Part shown: positions 22,318 to 29,287 of the stretch, piece after piece
Position numbering within the stretch: position 1 is the first letter of the stretch
Layout of the letters: the number at the start of each line of letters is the position of its first letter
IMG/VR virus record: IMGVR_UViG_3300042691_012584
Coordinates: 1 to 59,653 of that record
Length of the DNA stretch: 59,653 nt
DNA from: a virus
Direction: 5' to 3' (one strand)
Notes under the pieces: generated by a model
What the model saw: the letters and a program-made list of their open reading frames with translations, nothing else
Database searches by the model: none
What the model was told of the DNA's origin: nothing
Program-made: the position numbers and the translations under genes

Positions 22318-22799
22318 GCGGCCTCGCGCTCGGGTGGCAGATCGAACGCGGGCGGCTCAATGCCACGGCGCTCGCACTCACGGACCACGCGAAGCTGCAA
22401 CCGATCGGGAAAGCGATCCGCCCTCCGCCAGTTGCTGACGGCAGACGGGAGCACGCCGAACAGCCTTGCTGTCGCCGTCGTGCCGCCGAATGCAATCACG
22501 AACCTGTCAACCGACGTATCGGCCCTTTGCTTACGATGCCTGCGCTCGTTGACTGGGCGGCCTCGGCTTACGGCGCCCATCACTTCAGGAGACGGATCAA
22601 ACCATTCACCGACCCGACGGAAGTCGGTCAACTCCCGATGCAACGCCCGCTCTTCCGCTTCCCCGCCGTCCATGACAGCCAGCAGCCGAAGATGGTCCGG
22701 CGCCGACGTCTGAATCATCGACAGACGCTTCCGAACGTCATTGGTGTGACCGATCTTGATCGGGCCGGCGTCGCCGGCTTGGATAAAGTAGACCGGCAT
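22314..22799 (-). CDS. GIY-YIG (MUG113-like) nuclease fused to a YdaS-like HTH
   Basis: 161 residues from ATG 22799. Residues 1-70 (VYFIQAGDAGPIKIGHTNDVRKRL, IQTSAPDHLRLLAVMDGGEAEERALHREL, RRVGEWFDPS) match the MUG113/T5orf172 type of GIY-YIG nuclease domain. Residues about 98-150 (VDRFVIAFGGTTATARLFGVLPSAVSNWRRADRFP) resemble the YdaS-like HTH encoded by the next gene upstream, including the V..AFGG start. A nuclease tethered to the repressor-type HTH may act at the operators at 23045-23176. Confidence 0.7.
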   Translation of the reverse strand: MPVYFIQAGDAGPIKIGHTNDVRKRLSMIQTSAPDHLRLLAVMDGGEAEERALHRELTDFRRVGEWFDPSPEVMGAVSRGRPVNERRHRKQRADTSVDRFVIAFGGTTATARLFGVLPSAVSNWRRADRFPDRLQLRVVRECERRGIEPPAFDLPPEREAA

Positions 22800-23035
22800 C
22801 AGGCGGCCTCCGAAAGCCACGGCATCAAGTCCCTTGCCGACAGCGGAGCGCCACGCTCCCGAGCCGCTTGCAAAAGCGCCTCGTGATGACGGGCAGGGAC
22901 CTGCCCGCCGTGGCCTTTTGGTTTCGGCTGACTCCAGCGCCAGACCTGGACTCGGGTAACCCGGAGGATCTCGCAAACAGGCTTGATGCCGCCGAAGGCC
23001 GAAACGACGCGATGTGCTGGTGTGGTATCGTTCAT
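22799..23035 (-). CDS. YdaS/Cro-like repressor, probably leaderless
   Basis: 78 residues from ATG 23035: RVVSAFGGIKPVCEILRVTRVQVWRWSQP is a YdaS-type helix-turn-helix (residues about 9-37), followed by PARHHEALLQAARERGAPLS. The promoter at 23043-23071 places the transcription start at or next to the start codon. Three 17-bp operator-like sites lie upstream, one on this promoter and one within the divergent promoter. This arrangement suggests it is the main switch protein. Confidence 0.75.
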   Translation of the reverse strand: MNDTTPAHRVVSAFGGIKPVCEILRVTRVQVWRWSQPKPKGHGGQVPARHHEALLQAARERGAPLSARDLMPWLSEAA

Positions 23036-23042
23036 GCCACGG

Positions 23043-23071
23043 ACGTTACGAAATTCATAACGACCCGTCAA
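23043..23071 (-). promoter_or_regulatory. Minus-strand repressor promoter
   Basis: TTGACG (23071-23066), 17-base spacer, TAACGT (23048-23043), only 7 bases before ATG 23035. Operator 1 covers its spacer and -10 region, so the repressor would shut off its own synthesis. Confidence 0.7.
23045..23061. promoter_or_regulatory. Operator 1
   Basis: GTTACGAAATTCATAAC, an imperfect 17-bp palindrome (half-site GTTAYGAA). Overlaps the minus promoter. Confidence 0.65.
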
Positions 23072-23136
23072 GCCCCATGCCCGCGATCGTTTGGGGTTGA
23101 GGGATGGACCGAGGTAGGCCGATTCGTGCCCGCACC

Positions 23137-23153
23137 GTTACGAATTTCATAAC
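23137..23153. promoter_or_regulatory. Operator 2
   Basis: GTTACGAATTTCATAAC differs from operator 1 by one base. It lies 8 bases upstream of the plus promoter's -35. Confidence 0.65.
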
Positions 23154-23159
23154 AAGCCC

Positions 23160-23176
23160 ATTGCGCATTTCGTAAC
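23160..23176. promoter_or_regulatory. Operator 3 (one good half-site)
   Basis: ATTGCGCATTTCGTAAC keeps the right half TTTCGTAAC but has a degenerate left half. It lies in the -35/spacer of the plus promoter, 23 bases from operator 2, so cooperative binding is possible. Confidence 0.5.
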
Positions 23177-23189
23177 GGCCCGCTATTGT
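23161..23189 (+). promoter_or_regulatory. Early plus-strand promoter (PR-like)
   Basis: TTGCGC (23161-23166), 17 bases, TATTGT (23184-23189). It faces the long plus-strand operon beginning at 23321 and is covered by operator 3. The leader to the first gene is about 125 bases and holds a strong hairpin. Confidence 0.7.
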
Positions 23190-23253
23190 CCCCCCCATCA
23201 GCACGATGCTGATGGCCGAGGCGGTCCCTCCCCCGTCCCACCCGGCCCAACTA

Positions 23254-23288
23254 CCGCCCGTCGCGCTTAAACCGGCTGCGACGGGCGG
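23254..23288 (+). promoter_or_regulatory. Strong leader hairpin in the early operon
   Basis: CCGCCCGTCGC (23254-23264) and GCGACGGGCGG (23278-23288) are perfectly complementary over 11 bp with a 13-base loop. There is no T-tract after it, so it is not a simple terminator. Candidate roles: binding site for an antitermination factor, mRNA stabiliser, or attenuator. Confidence 0.55.
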
Positions 23289-23320
23289 GACCTTCCGGGA
23301 GGAAAAAGGGGAAAGTGACT

Positions 23321-23635
23321 ATGGACAAGCCGAGTTTTACGCCGGGGCCTTGGCAGGTGGGCGACGTGACTGAAACGGATGATTGTCACGTCCACGCATG
23401 GATCAGGCCTGTGGCCGGCGGCGGCACAGGTTGCGCAGGCGCAGGGCGCTACATGGCGGTCAGCGGCATCATGACGATGGCCGATGCCCGCCTGATCGCC
23501 GCCGCCCCGGAGATGTTCGAGGCGCTGAAGGCCCTTCGCGCGGCGTTTATGACCCACACCCAATGGAGTGGCGAGCCGCCGGCCGAAGTGCTTGCCGCAG
23601 ACGCCGCTCTCTCCCGTGCAGGGGAGGGCGCGTGA
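23321..23635 (+). CDS. FTPGPW-family early phage protein
   Basis: 104 residues. KPSFTPGPWQVGDV at the start and ADARLIAAAPEMFEALKALR (about residues 55-74) are hallmarks of a very common but uncharacterised phage protein family. A paralogue is at 26903-27205. First gene after the early promoter and leader hairpin; GGAAAAAGGGGAAAG precedes the start. Confidence 0.75.
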   Translation: MDKPSFTPGPWQVGDVTETDDCHVHAWIRPVAGGGTGCAGAGRYMAVSGIMTMADARLIAAAPEMFEALKALRAAFMTHTQWSGEPPAEVLAADAALSRAGEGA

Positions 23636-24117
23636 TGCCCACCCAAGAAATCCGCCACCGCTCTACCGACGCCGTGCTGTTCAGCGCGGAACTGTCGGCG
23701 GAATACGACGGCGCGACAAGTAGTGTCAGGCTCGGCGCGGCGGTCAAGCTGGCCGTAAAGGCGGGCGCCTATCTATCCGGCGCCGATCTGGCCGGCGCCA
23801 ATCTGGCCCGCGCCGATCTGGCCGGCGCCTATCTGACCGACGCCCATCTGGTCGGCGCCAATCTGGACGGTGCCAATCTGGCCTACGCCAAAGACGTGAT
23901 CGACGCCGGCACCCCGGATGGCTGGTGGTGCGTCGGGTGGCGTCGCGACGGCGTGGTCCGCGTTCGCGTCGGGTGCAGGGACAAAACGTTGGCCGAGGGC
24001 GGCGAGTACTGGCGCGGCAAGGACAACCGCCGCGAGGTGATGGCGGCGCTGGACTACGTCGAATCCGTGGCACGGGCGCGCGGATGGATCGTCACCGATG
24101 CGAAGGAGAGCGCGTGA
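23635..24117 (+). CDS. Pentapeptide-repeat protein
   Basis: 160 residues. About residues 44-86 consist of A(D/N)LxG-type repeats (GADLAGANLARADLAGAYLT...), forming a short right-handed beta-helix. A C-terminal region follows with GWWCVGWRRDGVVRVRVGCRDKTLAEG and a helix. Some pentapeptide proteins mimic DNA and inhibit gyrase, but this repeat block is short and the C-terminal domain resembles other phage-encoded versions of unknown role. TGATG coupling with the gene before. Confidence 0.75.
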   Translation: MPTQEIRHRSTDAVLFSAELSAEYDGATSSVRLGAAVKLAVKAGAYLSGADLAGANLARADLAGAYLTDAHLVGANLDGANLAYAKDVIDAGTPDGWWCVGWRRDGVVRVRVGCRDKTLAEGGEYWRGKDNRREVMAALDYVESVARARGWIVTDAKESA

Positions 24118-24413
24118 TGCCCTTCACCATCGCATCCAAGCGGATGATGGCCGAGGATCGGCGCATCCAAGAGCTTGACGGCGACGAGTTGGCCGTCGCC
24201 ATCGGCAAGGTCTACGACGCGGTGGACGCATTTAAGGCCGCCATCCGCAAGGCCGCCGCTCCGACCCGCGCGATGACGGAGGACATCGAAGACGAACTTC
24301 GGTGCCTTAGTGACATCGAGGCCGAGGTGATCGGAGACTTCCGTCGCTACTACGACCATCAGGCTGTAGAGCGTGCCGACGATATCGTGCTTGCCGAGAG
24401 GGGTCCGCGATGA
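24117..24413 (+). CDS. Helical early protein
   Basis: 98 residues from ATG 24117: MPFTIASKRMMAEDRRIQEL, GKVYDAVDAFKAAIRKAAAP, CLSDIEAEVIGDFRRYYDHQ. Predicted helical and charged; no domain assigned. Overlaps by one base the upstream TGA and by four the next start. Confidence 0.6.
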   Translation: MPFTIASKRMMAEDRRIQELDGDELAVAIGKVYDAVDAFKAAIRKAAAPTRAMTEDIEDELRCLSDIEAEVIGDFRRYYDHQAVERADDIVLAERGPR

Positions 24414-24547
24414 GCCGCATGTCCGACGAACACCTCCGCATGACGGAAGCGGGCCTGATCGGAAACGACGACGGGCCGGAGCGTGACCCGCCCGAGGCAA
24501 TTGAGCGGGACATTAACGCCCTTTTGGACGACGGGGAGGCTCACTGA
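24410..24547 (+). CDS. Small acidic early protein (45 aa)
   Basis: MSRMSDEHLRMTEAGLIGND then DGPERDPPEAIERDINALLD, strongly acidic. ATGA overlap with the gene before and one-base overlap with the gene after support translation. Confidence 0.55.
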   Translation: MSRMSDEHLRMTEAGLIGNDDGPERDPPEAIERDINALLDDGEAH

Positions 24548-25119
24548 TGTCACCCCAAACCACCATTAAGCGCGCATGGCTGATGGACGACATCGCCGCG
24601 CTGCGTCGGTGGGTGGCGGCCGGAATGACCGACGCTCAGATCGGCGCAGCTATGCACCGGACTGCAACGGCGGTTTGCTGCAAGCGCCGCGAACTGAAGA
24701 TTTTTGTGAACGCGGAAGAGTTGATGGCGCGCACCGCCGCCGCCGTGGCTCGCCGCCGGGAAGACCTGGCCGCGCGCGCAGTGCCCCTGTTCGCCGCCGG
24801 TCTCAGCGTGGCTCAGATTTCTCGCGATCTGGGGTATGCGTCCGAAACCGTGACCGACGCGCTGCGTCATGCCGGGTGCGACACGTCGCGCGGCACGAAG
24901 CGCGGAACGTGGCTTCGGGAACAGAACAAGCGGGCCGCGAACGCGGAATATCGAGGGTGCGTCGAGGCGTGCGCGGTCAAGCCCGCACCGGGCGACCTGT
25001 CCGCTATCTACCGGGGGCGACGGTACGACGCCGACGACATGCGCTTTCGGCCATCTGGAGTGACGCTGCGCCCGGCTCCCTTGCCGACGCACGTTCCAAC
25101 ACAATCCACCCTCGCGTGA
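24547..25119 (+). CDS. DNA-binding protein with two HTH-like units
   Basis: 190 residues. Two helix-turn-helix-like segments: ALRRWVAAGMTDAQIGAAMHRTATAV (about residues 19-44) and AVPLFAAGLSVAQISRDLGYASETVTDALRHAG (about 78-110). The tail has PAPGDLSAIYRGRRYDADDM; the PxPDxSxxYRGRRYD box recurs in the protein at 33464-33961, which also has two HTH units. The two genes stand near the two ends of the early operon and are probably distant duplicates. Likely regulator. Confidence 0.65.
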   Translation: MSPQTTIKRAWLMDDIAALRRWVAAGMTDAQIGAAMHRTATAVCCKRRELKIFVNAEELMARTAAAVARRREDLAARAVPLFAAGLSVAQISRDLGYASETVTDALRHAGCDTSRGTKRGTWLREQNKRAANAEYRGCVEACAVKPAPGDLSAIYRGRRYDADDMRFRPSGVTLRPAPLPTHVPTQSTLA

Positions 25120-25128
25120 GGTGATTTA

Positions 25129-25362
25129 ATGACCAACGTCATCGTGCTAGACCACTACCGGGGTTCGGCGCCCGCGCTCCCCCATGTGGACATTGGGGAT
25201 TTCGTGTGGGTGCCAAACCAGTCCCGTCTCGGGGTCGGGCGGGTCACCTACGTGTCAGACGTCCACGGGGTGATGGTGCTGGAGATGGCGTTCCCCAACG
25301 GGATCGTCCGCAAGCTGCCGGCCCGCGAGGTTGAACTGTACGACCCGCACGGTGCCGCATGA
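25129..25362 (+). CDS. Small SH3-like protein
   Basis: 77 residues: DIGDFVWVPNQSRLGVGRVT, HGVMVLEMAFPNGIVRKLPA. The short strands with GVGRV and FPNGxxRKL look like an SH3/KOW-type barrel, sometimes found in RNA polymerase or nucleic-acid-binding factors. Start is preceded by GAGGTGATTTA. Confidence 0.6.
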   Translation: MTNVIVLDHYRGSAPALPHVDIGDFVWVPNQSRLGVGRVTYVSDVHGVMVLEMAFPNGIVRKLPAREVELYDPHGAA

Positions 25363-25475
25363 TTGCGTTCCTGCGCCGCCTGTTTGGCCGCCGGCCCGAT
25401 CCCCGCCCGCGTCTCAACCTTGCCCTGCTGGCCGTCCACATGGACGCCGCATCCCCACGGAGGACGCTGCGATGA
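25359..25475 (+). CDS. Very small basic protein (38 aa)
   Basis: MIAFLRRLFGRRPDPRPRLN then LALLAVHMDAASPRRTLR; Arg/Pro-rich. ATGA overlaps at both ends are its main support. Confidence 0.45.
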   Translation: MIAFLRRLFGRRPDPRPRLNLALLAVHMDAASPRRTLR

Positions 25476-25654
25476 CCGTGCATAGCGTGGTCTACGACTT
25501 CACCGGCCCGCCGACCAAGTCGCCTCAAACAGACCGCGACGTCGAAATGGTGCGCCGTGGGATAGAGGCCGCTGCCGCCATCGTCGCGTATCGATGGGTG
25601 CGTGAGGAGATCCGCGCGCTAGACCCCGCTGCCATCGCACGGGGCGATCAATGA
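25472..25654 (+). CDS. Small early protein
   Basis: 60 residues (MTVHSVVYDFTGPPTKSPQT..., MVRRGIEAAAAIVAYRWVREEIRAL). Shares the D.xMVRRGIEAAA helix with 29991-30641 (AMVKAGIEAAAK). Unassigned. Confidence 0.55.
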   Translation: MTVHSVVYDFTGPPTKSPQTDRDVEMVRRGIEAAAAIVAYRWVREEIRALDPAAIARGDQ

Positions 25655-26157
25655 CCGCCGCTCACACCCTGCACCGTGCCGTCGCCGGGCATCGCGCCCT
25701 TGCCGACGCACTCCGTCGCCAGTTCCCGGACGTGGACGATCAGGCCCTTGCCGACACGCTGGAGGGCGAAACCACGTTCGACGGAGCCGTGGGTCGCGTT
25801 CTCCGTCACATGGCCGAGGACGAGGCGCTGGTCGCTGGATTGGGTGTTATCATGGGGGAGTTCGCGGCCCGCAAGAAGCGGCTGGAGGCGCGCATCGAAC
25901 GGACACGGGAAGCCATCGCGGACGCTATGAGCGAGGTCGGCATGGCGAAGGTGGTCACGCCCCTCGCTACCGTCACGGTGCGGGCCGGGAAGCCCGAGGT
26001 GATCGTGACGGACGAGGCGGCGCTGCCCACGCACCTCACGAAGACGACCGTATCCCCTGACAAGCGCGCCATTCGAGAAGCGATTGAGCGCGGCGAAACC
26101 ATCGACGGCGTGACGCTCGGAAACGGCACCTCCGTCCTGACCATTAGGAGGGCATGA
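25651..26157 (+). CDS. Gp157-family protein (recombination accessory)
   Basis: 168 residues. The pattern ALVAGLGVIMGEFAARKKRLEARIERTREAIADAMSEVGM (about residues 60-100) followed by VTVRAGKPEVIVTDEAALPTHL fits the Siphovirus Gp157 family, usually encoded beside ssDNA annealing proteins. A long coiled coil is likely. The next gene is a Rad52-type annealing protein, which supports the call. Confidence 0.8.
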   Translation: MTAAHTLHRAVAGHRALADALRRQFPDVDDQALADTLEGETTFDGAVGRVLRHMAEDEALVAGLGVIMGEFAARKKRLEARIERTREAIADAMSEVGMAKVVTPLATVTVRAGKPEVIVTDEAALPTHLTKTTVSPDKRAIREAIERGETIDGVTLGNGTSVLTIRRA

Positions 26158-26906
26158 TGCCTTTCACCAACGAACAAGTCGCGGCCCTCAGTGCGAAGTT
26201 GAACGGCACGCACGTCAAGTCGCGGTCTCAGGCCGGTCGGCAACTCAGTTACATCGAAGGCTGGCACGCCATTGCCGAGGCGAACCGCATCTTCGGATTC
26301 CACGCTTGGGACCGCACCCTTTCCGCTCTCAAGGAACTTGGGGCGCCGCGCGAGGTGGATGGGAAGTGGCGCGTCGCTTGGATGGCTACCGTTCGGATCA
26401 CTGTCGTGACCGACAACGGGATGCCGGTCGTGCGAGACGGGACTGGCTACGGGTCCGGGATCGACAAGGACCTAGGCCAAGCCCACGAAAGCGCGATCAA
26501 GGAAGCCGAGACGGACGCGATGAAGCGGGCGCTGATGACGTTCGGCAACCCCTTCGGCTTGGCCCTTTACGACAAGACCCAAGAGGACGTGGAACGGGAG
26601 CCGCCGAAGGCCGCGCCGAAGCCCACCCCCGCACCGCCGCCGCAGGCCAGCGCGCCGCCTGATTGGTGGGGCCGCGACAACCTCGAAATCCCGGTCGCAC
26701 GCGGGGATTACGGCGCGTGGTCTGAGCGCATTAAGAAGGCGATCGACGCCGCTCCCGACCTCCCGAAGATCAACAAGCTGATGAGCGACAATGGCGCCCA
26801 CCTTGTTGCTTTCGAGCGGGATGAGAAGGCCGGCGCTGCGTTCATTAAGGACCGTGCGGCGAAGCGGCGTGCCGTGTTCGCGCAGGGCGAAGTGAGGGAT
26901 GCGTGA
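26154..26906 (+). CDS. Rad52-family single-strand annealing protein
   Basis: 250 residues. The Rad52 core is visible: SRSQAGRQLSYIEGWHAIAEANRIFGFHAWDRTL (about residues 22-55), WRVAWMATVRITVV, GYGSGIDKDLGQAHESAIKEAETDAMKRALMTFGNPFGLALYDK (about 98-141). A Pro-rich linker (APPPQASAPPDWW) and a small C-terminal domain follow. It would anneal complementary strands in phage recombination or repair. No partner exonuclease was recognised nearby. Confidence 0.9.
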   Translation: MMPFTNEQVAALSAKLNGTHVKSRSQAGRQLSYIEGWHAIAEANRIFGFHAWDRTLSALKELGAPREVDGKWRVAWMATVRITVVTDNGMPVVRDGTGYGSGIDKDLGQAHESAIKEAETDAMKRALMTFGNPFGLALYDKTQEDVEREPPKAAPKPTPAPPPQASAPPDWWGRDNLEIPVARGDYGAWSERIKKAIDAAPDLPKINKLMSDNGAHLVAFERDEKAGAAFIKDRAAKRRAVFAQGEVRDA

Positions 26907-27205
26907 TGACGAACCACACGCCTAGCCCTTGGCGCCTTGAGCCCGCAGAAGTCGGCGGCCGGGTGATGGCCTGCGATGATCGGGCGACCATTGTGCATGT
27001 CCCTCCGGGCAATCCAATGAACCCGGAGGTCTACGCAGACGCTCGCCTGATATCGGCCGCACCGGACTTGCTGGAAGCGTGCCGCGCTTTTCTCGCTTAC
27101 CACGATGCGGACGGCGAATCCGACGTTGAAATGATGCTCAACTATGCGGATGCCGTGGAAGCTGCCAAGGCCGCCATCCGCAAGGCCACCGGGGAGCCCT
27201 CCTGA
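26903..27205 (+). CDS. FTPGPW-like early protein, second copy
   Basis: 100 residues: HTPSPWRLEPAEVGG at the start and YADARLISAAPDLLEACRAFLAY later match the family of 23321-23635, with a helical C-terminus ending AAIRKATGEP. Unknown function. Coupled to rad52 by an ATGA overlap. Confidence 0.7.
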   Translation: MMTNHTPSPWRLEPAEVGGRVMACDDRATIVHVPPGNPMNPEVYADARLISAAPDLLEACRAFLAYHDADGESDVEMMLNYADAVEAAKAAIRKATGEPS

Positions 27206-27669
27206 TGCGCCCCCGTCGCATAGATCGCGAGCCCCCATCCCGCACACCCAAGGTGCGGGATGGAGATAGCGCCGGGCATCTCCGCTTCGTCCGCACGTTG
27301 CCCTGCGTCGCGTCGGTCGCGTGCGGTGGGCAGTTGGGCGGGCCGGCGGGTGGAGAGGCGCACCACCTGCAGGGCCACGCCGTCGGGCATGGCATCGGCC
27401 GGCGGGCAGAGGACCGGTGGACGATCCCGGTATCCCGAGCGGTCCATGCGTGGCTACACGTCCCGACCCCGCACGTCCCGGACCACGGGCCCGCCAGCCC
27501 TCACGATCGTCTGCGGATGCTCGGGTTCGACCCGATCACGCTCGCCACCGAACTGTGGAAGCACACCGGGGACGAAGAGAAGGCGTTGCGGGCGCTGTAC
27601 CGGGTGGCGTTCAACAGCGCGCCGGCCGAAACCCGGATGCTGCTTCGCCGGCTGGGGGTGGTGCCATGA
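27205..27669 (+). CDS. DUF968/HNH-type recombination nuclease
   Basis: 154 residues. The motif CGGQLGGPAGGEAHHLQGHAVGHGIGRRAEDRWTIPVSRAVHAWLH (about residues 40-85) fits the DUF968-like group of HNH nucleases (AHH...G.G.GRK..D...VPL...HH). Such genes commonly accompany Rad52- or Erf-type annealing proteins. A helical C-terminus ends MLLRRLGVVP. Confidence 0.7.
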   Translation: MRPRRIDREPPSRTPKVRDGDSAGHLRFVRTLPCVASVACGGQLGGPAGGEAHHLQGHAVGHGIGRRAEDRWTIPVSRAVHAWLHVPTPHVPDHGPASPHDRLRMLGFDPITLATELWKHTGDEEKALRALYRVAFNSAPAETRMLLRRLGVVP

Positions 27670-28109
27670 CGGCGTTCAAGGCCACGTATTCCGACTTCAA
27701 GGTCATCCGCGGCCGGAAGGTTGCGCAGATCATCTTGGAAGTCCCGCTGGAGCAAGCCGACGAAGCCCTCACGGTGCTTGGCGGGGTTCCCCGGCCGGAT
27801 CAAGAGCGGTGGGTCGGCGTCGCCAGGATTGATCCCAACGCCGCGAAGGCCGCGCCGGAAGTCGCTGGCGAGCCAACGCCTCCGAAGGGCGGGAAGTATG
27901 CGAAGCGCGCCGGCATCGTGTGCAATGAGCCGGGCTTCTGGACGTTCATAACGGAAATCTTCCCACAGGCTCGCCACCACGGCAACGCGGCAGAGTTCGT
28001 TAGATCATACTGCGGCGTCAAATCGCGCTCAGACTTGGATCACAACGAAGAAGCCCAGCGGCGCTTTCGTGGATTGGTGGCTGATTACGAATTCTGGCGG
28101 CAGACATGA
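27666..28109 (+). CDS. Hypothetical protein of the recombination cluster
   Basis: 147 residues: FKATYSDFKVIRGRKVAQIILEVPLEQADEALTVLGG (about residues 4-40), then CNEPGFWTFITEIFPQARHH and VRSYCGVKSRSDLDHNEEAQRRFRGLVADYEFWRQ. This two-part protein is, from memory, frequent next to DUF968/NinB-like genes in alphaproteobacterial phages; function unknown. Confidence 0.65.
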   Translation: MTAFKATYSDFKVIRGRKVAQIILEVPLEQADEALTVLGGVPRPDQERWVGVARIDPNAAKAAPEVAGEPTPPKGGKYAKRAGIVCNEPGFWTFITEIFPQARHHGNAAEFVRSYCGVKSRSDLDHNEEAQRRFRGLVADYEFWRQT

Positions 28110-28204
28110 CCTCCGAAGACATCGCGGCCTTAGTCGCCGCAGCCCTACGCCACGCGGACAACCCGCAACTGCCAGTCCACAAGATGAGGAGGCATGAGGA
28201 ATGA
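28106..28204 (+). CDS. Very small early protein (32 aa)
   Basis: MTSEDIAALVAAALRHADNP then QLPVHKMRRHEE. ATGA overlaps at both ends; otherwise undistinguished. Confidence 0.4.
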   Translation: MTSEDIAALVAAALRHADNPQLPVHKMRRHEE

Positions 28205-28650
28205 GTGAGATCGACTGGAAGGCCCGCGCCGAATCAGCCGAGGCCCGCGAGGCCGTGCTGCTTGACCTTATCCGGCGGATGCCGCAGACCTTGGTGGCGC
28301 AACCCGGCAAGGTGTCTAGCGAAATGACGCTGACATTGGCCGATCTTGGTCTCGCCGCCGCTGCCCGTGACGCCCGTATCCGTGAAGAGGGACGGCGGGA
28401 GGGGATCGAGGAGGCGGCGGGGGTAGCGACATCCCCTAAGCACGTCGCGCCAGTTTGCCCCTACGCGAACGATCAGCCGGGCGACCCGACATGGACGCAC
28501 ACGGACAAGGACGTTTGCCCGGTGTGCAAGAAGACGGGGGAGAATAGCGCTGGGCACTGCACCGTATATGTTGGCGGGCGCATCTCCACCGCCATCCGCG
28601 CACTCCTCGACCCCGAAGCCGTGCTAAAGATGATGGAGGATGGGCGATGA
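28201..28650 (+). CDS. Early protein with C-terminal DPEAVLK box and Cys/His motif
   Basis: 149 residues. Opens with a helix (WKARAESAEAREAVLLDLI), has CPYANDQPGDPTWTHTDKDVCPVCKKTGENSAGHC (about residues 85-120, possible zinc site) and ends RALLDPEAVLKMMEDGR. The terminal box is shared with several later proteins of this operon (28916, 29991, 30916, 32407), indicating one expanded family. Confidence 0.65.
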   Translation: MSEIDWKARAESAEAREAVLLDLIRRMPQTLVAQPGKVSSEMTLTLADLGLAAAARDARIREEGRREGIEEAAGVATSPKHVAPVCPYANDQPGDPTWTHTDKDVCPVCKKTGENSAGHCTVYVGGRISTAIRALLDPEAVLKMMEDGR

Positions 28651-28919
28651 CGGTCTATCGCATCAGCCACGCTCCTCGGTTCGCGATCAGCACGAAATGG
28701 GACGGAGGCGAGGATGCCCCGCCGCACATCTCCCGCCGCACGAAGCGCGGATCGGTGTCGAGCGCGCCGCAGACTTTTTACGGCGACACCCTGCCGCTCG
28801 CTGAGGTCGTGCGCCTGATGGAGTGGGCATACGACGTTGGAGTGAGGGACGCCAAGGGCGCGGTGCGATCAGCGATCGGGCTTGGCGCGTTCGACGATGA
28901 CGGGGAGGACGGGCGATGA
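28647..28919 (+). CDS. Small early protein
   Basis: 90 residues (MTVYRISHAPRFAISTKWDG, then VVRLMEWAYDVGVRDAKGAV) ending DDDGEDGR. No family assigned. Confidence 0.55.
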   Translation: MTVYRISHAPRFAISTKWDGGEDAPPHISRRTKRGSVSSAPQTFYGDTLPLAEVVRLMEWAYDVGVRDAKGAVRSAIGLGAFDDDGEDGR

Positions 28920-29287
28920 ACGATGATCCGAAGTGCCCGCCGGAAGGGCTGGACATTGTCAGGCGTCTCCGCAGCATCGCCCGAGCAATCACATACTCTT
29001 CGGATGCCGCTGAAAATAGGCATGAGTGGGAGGCCGCCGACGAGATCACCCGCCTCCGGAGCGAGGTGGCGCGGCTGACGGCCGAGCGGGACAAGGCGCT
29101 GACCGTGGCCGTGGTGTTGAACGAGACGGACACGCGGGCCGACCGCCACGCCCGCGACATCGCCGTGGTGGAGGCGGCGCTGGAGGCGGCGATGGATGCG
29201 GTGAGCGACAACGGTTGCGACAACGTGGGTGCCATCTACTACCTCGACCCCGAGGCTGTGCTCAAAGCGATGGAGGAGGGGCGATGA
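28916..29287 (+). CDS. Coiled-coil early protein of the DPEAVLK family
   Basis: 123 residues. ITRLRSEVARLTAERDKALT is a leucine-zipper-type coiled coil, followed by VAVVLNETDTRADRHARDI and the terminal YYLDPEAVLKAMEEGR. The first bases of the gene (ATGAACGATGATCCGAAGTG) and the central block are nearly identical to the gene at 32407-33072, so one arose from the other by duplication. Confidence 0.65.
   Translation: MNDDPKCPPEGLDIVRRLRSIARAITYSSDAAENRHEWEAADEITRLRSEVARLTAERDKALTVAVVLNETDTRADRHARDIAVVEAALEAAMDAVSDNGCDNVGAIYYLDPEAVLKAMEEGR

Noticed and set aside
21268-22713. Plus-strand open frame of 481 codons
   Set aside because: Runs antisense through five coupled minus-strand genes and across the strong terminator; low-complexity Arg/Ser/Pro product.
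23045-23176. CRISPR-like repeats
   Set aside because: Only three short sites of palindromic type with uneven spacing at a divergent promoter pair; operators explain them.
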